A stretch of DNA of 6,238 nucleotides from an archaeon. Lineage in GTDB: Archaea; Thermoproteota; Nitrososphaeria; Nitrososphaerales; CADDZS01. The position numbers and the translations under genes were made by a program. Below, piece by piece: positions 1 to 5,442 of this stretch. The notes beneath the pieces were generated by a model, which saw only the letters and a program-made list of their open reading frames with translations, was not told the DNA's origin and ran no database searches. The DNA is taken from positions 1-6,238 of the forward strand of contig JAKAPU010000157.1 in NCBI GenBank assembly GCA_021806865.1. The letters run 5' to 3'. Every line of letters starts with the position of its first letter. The first letter of the stretch is position 1.

Positions 1-585
1 AATGTTGGGTCGTGGTCTGCCGCTTTTCTTCATGAGATGGGCGCAAAGGTTGTTGCCGTGAGTGACTCCACGGGAGGTGCCTATGCGAAAGAGGGACTGG
101 ATCCGGCTCTTGCTTTGAAACACAAGAAATCTTCTGGCACCGTGGTTGGAACTGAGGGCACTAGAGAGATATCGAACGAAGAGCTGCTCAAACTGGACGT
201 TGATTTGTTGGTCCCTGCTGCATTGGAAAACGCAATTACTGCGAAGAATGCGTCTGAAGTCAAGGCAAAAATAGTATGCGAGGGAGCAAATGGACCGACC
301 ACTCCGGCAGCCGACAAGATATTGAAGGAAAATGGAGTTCTAGTCGTTCCTGATATACTTGCCAATTCAGGAGGCGTTGCGGTCAGCTACTTTGAATGGG
401 TTCAGAATCTGAACAGAGATCATTGGACAGAGGAAGATGTGAATCGAAGACTCGAACAAAAAATGGTTGCTGCTTTCAGGGCCGTGCATGACTGGTCCGA
501 AAAGCACAGAGTCACAATGAGAGAGGGCGCACTGGCACTCTCAATTTCGAAGGTCGCCGACGCAATGAAGACACTGGGCTTCTAG
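1..585 (+). CDS. gdhA: Glutamate dehydrogenase, C-terminal part (5' end outside window)
   Basis: The frame is open from base 1 and gives about 194 residues, roughly the last 45% of a hexameric Glu/Leu/Phe/Val dehydrogenase of about 415 residues. The enzyme reversibly deaminates glutamate to 2-oxoglutarate and ammonia with NAD(P)+ in the cytoplasm. The fragment begins inside the Rossmann fold at NVGSW, the end of the GxGNVG dinucleotide loop, and continues with AVSDSTGG after the second strand. It then shows the family-typical LLVPAALENAIT, CEGANGPTTPAAD and VPDILANSGGVAVSYFEW blocks. The usual C-terminal helix (ALSISKVADAMKTLGF) ends at a TAG stop. The catalytic lysines and substrate-binding N-terminal domain lie upstream and cannot be checked. 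The ATG at 37 is an internal methionine, not a start. Cofactor preference (NAD or NADP) is not decidable. The next gene converges on it with a 2-base gap. Confidence 0.95.
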   Translation, partial: NVGSWSAAFLHEMGAKVVAVSDSTGGAYAKEGLDPALALKHKKSSGTVVGTEGTREISNEELLKLDVDLLVPAALENAITAKNASEVKAKIVCEGANGPTTPAADKILKENGVLVVPDILANSGGVAVSYFEWVQNLNRDHWTEEDVNRRLEQKMVAAFRAVHDWSEKHRVTMREGALALSISKVADAMKTLGF

Positions 586-587
586 AA

Positions 588-1622
588 TCAAACGGTCATT
601 ACGATCTTTCCGCACTTGCCTTCCTTGATCAGATCGAACGCTTCTTCGTAGTCATTCAATGTAAGCTTGTGAGTTATGATCTTCTTGAGGTTGACCGATC
701 TCGTTTTCATCAGCCTTGAAGCAAGCTCCCACGTCGAGAAAATCTTTCTACCAAAGATCCCTTGGAGCGTTAGCCCTTTCAAGATCACGTCGTTTGAGAG
801 ATCAATCGATACTCTTCCGGAAGGCAGTCCTAAGAGTGTAACCCTTCCTGCAGGCTTCACCACTTTCAACCCGTCATTGAGCGCTTTTCCTGAACCAGAC
901 ATTTCGAGGACAACGTCTGCCCCATGCGGCAGAATTGAAGCGACCTCTTTCCTGGTGTTCTGAGTCGCTCCGTTTATCACAACATCCGCGTCCATCTTCG
1001 TGGCCAAGTTCAGTCTATATTCCGAAATGTCAACAGCGATGACCTTCGCTGCCCCGGCAGATTTGCACAGCTCGATTGCGCAAAGGCCGATCGGACCGCA
1101 ACCTAGTACTAGAATCGATCTGCCTGTGACCTCCCCGGAAAAAACACTGTGGACTGCATTTCCGAGCGGTTCCTGAACCGAAGCAACGACTGCTGGTATC
1201 GAAGGGTCATTTTTCCACGCAGTGTTTGAGGAGACCAGCACGTACTCGGCGAAGCAACCATCGGTATCAACACCTCGAAGTTTCATGTTCTCGCAGAGAT
1301 GTCGATTGCCCGCCAGACATTGAACACACGTACCGCAGTAGATGTGAGTTTCTCCTGATATCATGTCTCCCTTCTTGAGGTGAGTAACGTGCTTCCCAAC
1401 CTCAACAACCTGGGCCGCAAATTCGTGCCCCATGATCTTCGGTGGCTTCGAAACCGAGGCGGCCCACTTGTTCCAAAAGTAGATGTGCGCATCTGTTCCA
1501 CAGATGCTGGTTGCCCTTACTCGCGCAAGGACGTCGTACGGGCCAGGTTCGGGTATGTCAACCTGTTTCAATTCAGCGCCAGGAGCCTTCTTCGCCTTCA
1601 CCAAGGCGAGCATTGTCTTCAC
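588..1622 (-). CDS. tdh: L-threonine 3-dehydrogenase, zinc-dependent (MDR family)
   Basis: This 344-residue enzyme oxidises L-threonine with NAD+ to 2-amino-3-ketobutyrate, the first step of the threonine-to-glycine route. Catalytic-zinc and proton-relay residues are visible: C41 in TSICGTDAHIY, H66-E67 in GHEF, H93 and E152 in QEPLGNAV. The structural-zinc cysteines are C96, C99, C102 and C110. The Rossmann loop is GCGPIG (174-179), with D198 at the end of the next strand favouring NAD over NADP. The HIYFWNKWA and LRGVDTDGCFAEY blocks are the ones seen in Pyrococcus-type Tdh and separate it from generic alcohol or sorbitol dehydrogenases. The length is normal for the family. The start is GTG at 1622; an ATG three codons in (1613) is the alternative. 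The product's partner enzyme, Kbl, is encoded divergently next door, which strengthens the call. Confidence 0.95.
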   Translation of the reverse strand: MKTMLALVKAKKAPGAELKQVDIPEPGPYDVLARVRATSICGTDAHIYFWNKWAASVSKPPKIMGHEFAAQVVEVGKHVTHLKKGDMISGETHIYCGTCVQCLAGNRHLCENMKLRGVDTDGCFAEYVLVSSNTAWKNDPSIPAVVASVQEPLGNAVHSVFSGEVTGRSILVLGCGPIGLCAIELCKSAGAAKVIAVDISEYRLNLATKMDADVVINGATQNTRKEVASILPHGADVVLEMSGSGKALNDGLKVVKPAGRVTLLGLPSGRVSIDLSNDVILKGLTLQGIFGRKIFSTWELASRLMKTRSVNLKKIITHKLTLNDYEEAFDLIKEGKCGKIVMTV

Positions 1623-1655
1623 GTAAAAAGCCGAGTGGCACTCTCTGAAATTGAC

Positions 1656-1669
1656 TAATTTAAGTTAAG
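1656..1669. promoter_or_regulatory. Shared divergent TATA-like element of tdh and kbl
   Basis: The 77-base gap between the two divergent genes holds one clear AT-rich block, TAATTTAAGTTAAG. Its core, TTAA-G-TTAA at 1660-1668, reads almost the same on both strands. The centre at 1664 is 36 bases from the kbl ATG and 42 from the tdh GTG. With the usual archaeal TATA-to-TSS distance of about 26, transcripts would start near 1690 and 1638, leaving leaders of about 10 and 16 bases. A weaker CAATTTCA on the minus strand (about 1647-1654) would instead fit a leaderless tdh GTG. No Shine-Dalgarno is seen before either gene. The position is an inference from spacing and composition only. Confidence 0.5.
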
Positions 1670-1699
1670 CCCGTACTAACAAGGGTTTTTCTATTCGCG

Positions 1700-2914
1700 A
1701 TGAAAATCAGTCGTATGGATCAGCACATTGCGACTCACGAGCAAGCGATTGACTTCATGGCTCGAGAACTTTCCTCGATGAAGGTGGCCGGACTTGATTG
1801 GAAGCCTCACGTTCTCGAGGGGCCATCGCAGCCTCGAACTCGTGTCGACGGAAAAGACGTGATTGTGCTTTGCTCGAATAACTATCTCGGCCTTGCTAAT
1901 CACCCTTCGCTGAGAAAAGCTGCCATTGACGCTCTGAACCAGTACGGATCTGGTTCGGGTTCCGTGCGTGTGATTGCAGGCACGATGAAAATTCATCAGG
2001 ATTTAGAAAGTGAACTTGCCAGCTTTAAGGGAGCAGAGGACTCGATAGTTTTCCAGAGCGGATTTGTTACAAACTCTGGCTGCATCCAGCAACTTGTTGA
2101 CGAAAATGATCTGATTGTTTCGGACGAACTAAATCACGGGAGCATTATTGACGGCTGTCGTCTGACTAGGTCGGAGAGGGTCGTCTACAAGCACAAGGAT
2201 GTTGGAGATCTCGAGAGGATTCTCCGTACCTCTGATAAGTATCGCAGGATACTTGTGATCACAGACGGTGTGTTTTCCATGGACGGTGACATCGCACCTT
2301 TGGATGAGATCGTGAGGGTGGCAAAGTCGTACAATGCAATGGTGTATGTTGACGACGCTCATGGCGACGGCGTCTTAGGAGAAAATGGCAAGGGAATAGT
2401 CAACCACTTTCATCTCGAAGGAAAAGTGGACTTTGAGATGGGCACTTTCTCAAAGGCGTTCGGTGTCGTCGGAGGGTATGTCGTGGGTTCTAGGACCATG
2501 AAGGAGTATTTCTACAACAAGGTGAGAACATTCCTGCTCTCGGGCTCGCATCCACCGGCTGTTGCTGCTTCATGTCTCGCCGCACTTCGATTGGTCAGCT
2601 CGGACAAGTCGATCGTAGAGAGATTGTGGGCGAATACGAGATACTTCAAGAAGGCATTAAAAGACCTTGGATTTGACACAGGCGAAAGCGAGACTCCGAT
2701 AACGCCAATAATGGTTGGGGAGGGCTCGATTGCTCAGGATTTCGCGAAAGAATCCTTCAACCAAGGCGTATTTGTCCTTCCAATAGTCTATCCGATGGTA
2801 GCAAAAGGAAAGGCGAGAATTAGGACGATCGTTACTTCTGCTCACTCAAAGCAGGATCTAGACGATGCCCTAGGTGCCTTTGAAAAAGTTGGGAAAAAGC
2901 TCTCAATAATATGA
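1700..2914 (+). CDS. kbl: 2-amino-3-ketobutyrate CoA ligase (glycine C-acetyltransferase)
   Basis: This 404-residue PLP enzyme of the alpha-oxoamine synthase family (fold type I) cleaves 2-amino-3-ketobutyrate with CoA to glycine and acetyl-CoA. Family marks are CSNNYLGLANHP (58-69), GSGSVRVIAGT (84-95), DELNHGSIIDG with the ring-stacking H146, and VDDAHGDG with D219 (pyridine-nitrogen contact) and H221. The PLP Schiff-base lysine is K252 in GTFSKAFGVVGG. The arginines in KARIRTIV (R373, R375) lie where the family binds the substrate carboxylate. Length matches E. coli Kbl (about 398). 8-amino-7-oxononanoate synthase (BioF) is the main alternative because the families are close, but divergent linkage to tdh makes Kbl much more likely. 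Start is ATG 1700; ATG 1715 is possible. The stop lies inside a hairpin shared with the converging trpB2. Confidence 0.93.
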   Translation: MKISRMDQHIATHEQAIDFMARELSSMKVAGLDWKPHVLEGPSQPRTRVDGKDVIVLCSNNYLGLANHPSLRKAAIDALNQYGSGSGSVRVIAGTMKIHQDLESELASFKGAEDSIVFQSGFVTNSGCIQQLVDENDLIVSDELNHGSIIDGCRLTRSERVVYKHKDVGDLERILRTSDKYRRILVITDGVFSMDGDIAPLDEIVRVAKSYNAMVYVDDAHGDGVLGENGKGIVNHFHLEGKVDFEMGTFSKAFGVVGGYVVGSRTMKEYFYNKVRTFLLSGSHPPAVAASCLAALRLVSSDKSIVERLWANTRYFKKALKDLGFDTGESETPITPIMVGEGSIAQDFAKESFNQGVFVLPIVYPMVAKGKARIRTIVTSAHSKQDLDDALGAFEKVGKKLSII

Positions 2915-2920
2915 GAGCTT
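2897..2920. terminator. Hairpin between convergent kbl and trpB2, likely bidirectional terminator
   Basis: A perfect 9-base inverted repeat, AAGCTCTCA and TGAGAGCTT, flanks a 6-base ATAATA loop. The right arm begins with the TGA stop of kbl (2912-2914) and the hairpin ends immediately before the trpB2 stop codon (2921-2923). Read on the minus strand, the stem runs into TTTTT, which would serve as an intrinsic-like terminator for trpB2. The plus strand has no such T-run. Archaeal termination mainly needs T-runs, so the role for kbl is less certain. Confidence 0.6.
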
Positions 2921-4273
2921 CTAGCTCACGAATGAAGGATACACTATTTCTGTTGGCTCCCAATCTTCGAGACGCTTTTCGTGGAATGCTTGATAGGCTG
3001 CGAGGTCGAGCAGCGCGTGTCCAGAATTGTTGAAGACAATTGTTTTTGCCTGACCTGTCTGCTTGCACCGGAGCGCTTCGTCGATTACGAATTTGATTTC
3101 GTGAGCTGATTCGGGCGCAGGAATGATTCCCTCCGTTCTTGCGAATATGGTACCAGCTTCAAAGACTTCGTTTTGATGGAATGCGACGGATCTCATGTAT
3201 TTTTTGTCAATGAGATATGAAATGATCGGGGCCATGGCGTGGTAGCGCAACCCGCCGGCATGAATTGGTGGATTCTTGTAGGTTCTACCCAATGTCAGCA
3301 TTTTCAAGAGAGGAGTAGTTCCGGCTGTGTCTCCGAAATCATAGGTGTACTTTGCCCGCGTAGTATGAGGCACTGCTTTGGATTCGCAGGCAACAAAGTC
3401 GATGTCTTTTTTCTTGTTGATCTTGTCAGCAACAAACGGCAAGCAGAAACCGCCATAGTTTGAGCCGCCGCCGATGTTTCCGACCATAACGTCGGGCTCA
3501 ACGTCGATGAGTTCGAGTTGCTTCTTGACTTCAAGGCCGATGACCGTCTGGTGCATCAGCACGTGGTTCAAAACAGAGCCCAAAACATACCTTGTCTTCT
3601 CATCGCTCAGAGTGTCTTCGATTGCTTCGCTGATTGCAATGCCTAGTGAACCAGGGTCGTTCGGATCCTTCGCCAGCAAACTTCTTCCGAACTTCGTGTT
3701 GTTGCTCGGAGAGGAGAAGCACTCCGCGCCCCAAGTTTCCATCATGATCTTGCGCCCCGGTTTTTGCCTGTAGCTTGCAGCGACCATGTAGACCCGGACT
3801 TTCAATCCAAAGTATGCACCTGACATTGAAAGTGCAGATCCCCACTGCCCAGCGCCGGTCTCTGTCACGAGCCTCTCAATTCCCTGTTTCTTGTTGTAGT
3901 AAGCTTGTGGCAGGGCCGTGTTCGGTTTGTGGCTTCCTGCTGGGCTCACTCCTTCCCATTTGTAGTAAATCTTGGCGGGTGTTTTCAGGTACTCTTCGAG
4001 TTTGTAGGCTCTCATTAGTGGGGTTGGTCTTGGCAGCCATCTGTAGGCCTCCAATACTTCTTCCGGTATCTTGATCCATCTTTCGCGGGAGACTTCCTGA
4101 GCGACCAGCTCCTTTGCAAATATCCTGAACAGAGGTTCAGGAGATATGGGCTTCAATGTAGCGGGATCCAATGGAGGAGGCAGAGGCTCTGGGAGATCAG
4201 CTTGGATGTTGTACCACGATGTCGGTATGTCGTCCTGAGAAAGGAACACTGCACGATCTTTCGCAGATGGCAT
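2921..4273 (-). CDS. trpB2: Tryptophan synthase beta chain, TrpB2 type
   Basis: This PLP enzyme of fold type II is predicted to condense indole with L-serine to tryptophan. The chosen ATG at 4273 gives 450 residues. The N-terminal DDIPTSWYN and DLPEPLPPPLDP are typical of the TrpB2 branch rather than the trpA-partnered TrpB1. The PLP lysine is K116 in GSHKPNTA, the catalytic glutamate E138 in TETGAGQWGSA, and the phosphate loop GGGSN is at 268-272. PPIHAGGLRYHAMAP and the C-terminal NNSGHALLDLAAY are also TrpB2-like. SGHA replaces the more usual SGHG. Upstream in-frame starts are ATG 4318 and TTG 4363 (480 residues). I prefer 4273 because it matches the family N-terminus and has GATATATC centred 26 bases ahead. 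No trpA is present in the window, so the role may be indole salvage, or another serine/threonine reaction (inference). Confidence 0.9.
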   Translation of the reverse strand: MPSAKDRAVFLSQDDIPTSWYNIQADLPEPLPPPLDPATLKPISPEPLFRIFAKELVAQEVSRERWIKIPEEVLEAYRWLPRPTPLMRAYKLEEYLKTPAKIYYKWEGVSPAGSHKPNTALPQAYYNKKQGIERLVTETGAGQWGSALSMSGAYFGLKVRVYMVAASYRQKPGRKIMMETWGAECFSSPSNNTKFGRSLLAKDPNDPGSLGIAISEAIEDTLSDEKTRYVLGSVLNHVLMHQTVIGLEVKKQLELIDVEPDVMVGNIGGGSNYGGFCLPFVADKINKKKDIDFVACESKAVPHTTRAKYTYDFGDTAGTTPLLKMLTLGRTYKNPPIHAGGLRYHAMAPIISYLIDKKYMRSVAFHQNEVFEAGTIFARTEGIIPAPESAHEIKFVIDEALRCKQTGQAKTIVFNNSGHALLDLAAYQAFHEKRLEDWEPTEIVYPSFVS

Positions 4274-4295
4274 GCCCGCCTTTAGGCGCTTGTTT

Positions 4296-4303
4296 GATAT
4301 ATC
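4296..4303 (-). promoter_or_regulatory. TATA-like box for trpB2
   Basis: The self-complementary GATATATC is centred about 26 bases before the ATG at 4273, the spacing expected for an archaeal leaderless transcript. No Shine-Dalgarno precedes that ATG (the upstream bases are CTAAAGGCGGGC, read 5'->3' on the minus strand). If the gene really begins at 4318 or 4363, this box would be inside the coding region and a different promoter would be needed. Confidence 0.5.
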
Positions 4304-4366
4304 AGTTTCGAGAGTCATTAATTTGAAAAAGTGAATGCAAGCCGCGGCATTCGCTTTGGGCAAACT

Positions 4367-4384
4367 ATTCCATACGTATTGAAT
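4367..4384. repeat. 18-base imperfect palindrome in the trpB2/hydrolase spacer
   Basis: ATTC-C-ATACGTAT-T-GAAT reads as an inverted repeat with one mismatched pair (4371/4380) around a perfect ATACGTAT core. It lies in the spacer between the divergent trpB2 and cyclase-family genes, about 95 bases before the preferred trpB2 start and about 150 before the hydrolase start. Its symmetry and size suit a dimeric regulator such as an Lrp/AsnC-type protein, but no regulator gene is in the window. It would lie just upstream of the coding region even if trpB2 began at TTG 4363. The rest of the spacer (4385-4500) shows no convincing gene. Confidence 0.35.
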
Positions 4385-4508
4385 CTCGTGTGAGTGAAAC
4401 CAGTTTGCAGATTCGGACTGCGCATGTGGATGCTCAAGAAACTGAAATCATCACACATCGAACCAGGACAAATTTTTCGAAAACTCATTACGGTGGCTCT
4501 GCGAATCG

Positions 4509-4515
4509 TTAAATT
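4509..4515 (+). promoter_or_regulatory. TATA-like box for the cyclase-family hydrolase
   Basis: TTAAATT is centred about 25 bases before the ATG at 4537, so transcription would begin at or next to the start codon. No ribosome binding site is seen between the box and the ATG, in keeping with a leaderless mRNA. This spacing also supports 4537 as the true start rather than the next methionine at 4636. Confidence 0.5.
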
Positions 4516-4536
4516 CGAAGGTCAGAAAGCCTTCCC

Positions 4537-5388
4537 ATGCAATCGGAAGTAGGTGCTCTGAATCGGATAACGCCCGAGGTATTGCTCTCTTCATTGAAGA
4601 TCGTGAGGCGCGGCAAGGCCGAAAGCCTCGCTCAGATGTACGAAACCGGAATGCCAACGGTCTGGTTTCACGGCCCGTTCTTCTATTCTACGTTCAGAAC
4701 TGTCGACAATTGTCTGAAAGATTTCAAAGAGTACACGAATCGGCTTGGATCTACTGTTTGCAGATACGAACTCTCTGATCATACCGGAACTCATGTCGAT
4801 TCGCTGAACCACGCATCAGTGGGTCACGAACTCTACAACGGGTTTGACATTCGAGAAATACAAACTGACTCTGGAACAACGCATCTGGGAATAGACACTA
4901 TGCCTCCAGTCATAACGCGCGGAGTCTTGCTCAATTTTCCAGAACATTTTGGAACAGATAGGCTGGAAGAAGAGTATGAAATTACGAGGAAGGATATCGA
5001 GACTCTGCTGAAGAGGACCAAAACTGAAATTAGACCAGGAGACGCGGTCCTCTTCTACACAGGCTACTGCAAGCTATGGATGAAGGACAACGCCAAATAT
5101 CTGGGCAATGCGCCTGGCGTCGGAGTTAACGCTGCAAGATGGTTGGCCAAGATGAAGATCGCCATAACTGGCGCGGATACATCCAGCTTCGATGTAGTTC
5201 AAGCCAATTCAAAGCTCCTCTTCCCTTGCCACCAAGTATTGATCAAAGAGCACGGAATACATCTGGTGGAGAATTTGAAGCTCGATGAGATTGCAGATCA
5301 AAAAGTGAGAGAGTTCATGTTTGTGTGTGCTCCGCTCAAGATAAAGGGCGGGGCAGGCTCGCCCGTTGCTCCGATAGCTGTTTATTGA
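4537..5388 (+). CDS. Cyclase-family metal-dependent hydrolase (kynurenine formamidase-like)
   Basis: The 283-residue protein belongs to the cyclase/arylformamidase family (PF04199-like), cytoplasmic, using zinc or manganese. The metal-site signature is at 82-92: H82-T-G-T-H86-V-D88-S-L-N-H92, close to the family HxGTHxDxPxH but with L-N where P normally stands. Further family marks are GDAVLFYTGYCKLW (168-181), TGADTSSFD (211-219), H232 in PCHQVL with E245 in VENL (likely second-metal ligands), and a C-terminal GAGSPVAPIAVY. Bacterial KynB has about 210 residues, so this is a longer subtype with about 45 extra N-terminal residues. Known members hydrolyse N-formylkynurenine, isatin or other cyclic amides and lactones. 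No kynA or kynU is visible, so kynurenine formamidase is only one possibility. A permease follows 54 bases downstream on the same strand. Confidence 0.88.
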   Translation: MQSEVGALNRITPEVLLSSLKIVRRGKAESLAQMYETGMPTVWFHGPFFYSTFRTVDNCLKDFKEYTNRLGSTVCRYELSDHTGTHVDSLNHASVGHELYNGFDIREIQTDSGTTHLGIDTMPPVITRGVLLNFPEHFGTDRLEEEYEITRKDIETLLKRTKTEIRPGDAVLFYTGYCKLWMKDNAKYLGNAPGVGVNAARWLAKMKIAITGADTSSFDVVQANSKLLFPCHQVLIKEHGIHLVENLKLDEIADQKVREFMFVCAPLKIKGGAGSPVAPIAVY

Positions 5389-5410
5389 GAAAATGCGCCC
5401 TAACGCAAGG

Positions 5411-5418
5411 CTTAAGAA
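5411..5418 (+). promoter_or_regulatory. TATA-like box for the APC permease
   Basis: CTTAAGAA, within GGCTTAAGAAAC, is centred about 28 bases before the TTG at 5443. It suggests that the permease has its own promoter and a leaderless transcript, rather than depending only on read-through from the hydrolase gene 54 bases upstream. No Shine-Dalgarno precedes the TTG. Confidence 0.5.
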
Positions 5419-5430
5419 ACTACTTGTAGT
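5419..5430. repeat. 12-base near-palindrome between TATA box and permease start
   Basis: ACTAC-TT-GTAGT forms two 5-base arms around TT, directly after the proposed TATA box and 13 bases before the TTG start. In archaeal promoters a regulator bound here would block polymerase recruitment, so it is a candidate repressor site. It is short and could arise by chance. As RNA it would make only a weak hairpin with a loop too small to be stable. Confidence 0.3.
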
Positions 5431-5442
5431 CGCCACGGTTCG

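Noticed and set aside
37..585. ATG at 37 as a start giving a short 182-residue protein
   Set aside because: The same frame is open to base 1 and encodes the conserved NVGSW of the glutamate dehydrogenase Rossmann fold, so the ATG is internal to a truncated gene.
3239..4074. Plus-strand open frames opposite trpB2
   Set aside because: They are shadows of the strongly conserved trpB2 reading frame and show no recognisable domains of their own.
4407..4421. GCAG-ATTCGGA-CTGC, resembling a tRNA T-arm
   Set aside because: The stem is only 4 perfect pairs, the 7-base loop begins with A rather than the TTC expected, and no acceptor, D or anticodon arms can be fitted around it on either strand.
4474..4483. 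TTTTCGAAAA palindrome in the trpB2/hydrolase spacer
   Set aside because: It is short, low-complexity and not at the expected distance from any start codon, so I do not claim a site.
4424..4552. 42-codon ORF on the plus strand (starts MWMLKKLKSSH), overlapping the hydrolase start by 16 bases out of frame
   Set aside because: An open stretch of this length is easily random. No TATA-like box stands at the right distance and it would overlap the hydrolase promoter and start. Its basic composition alone is not evidence.
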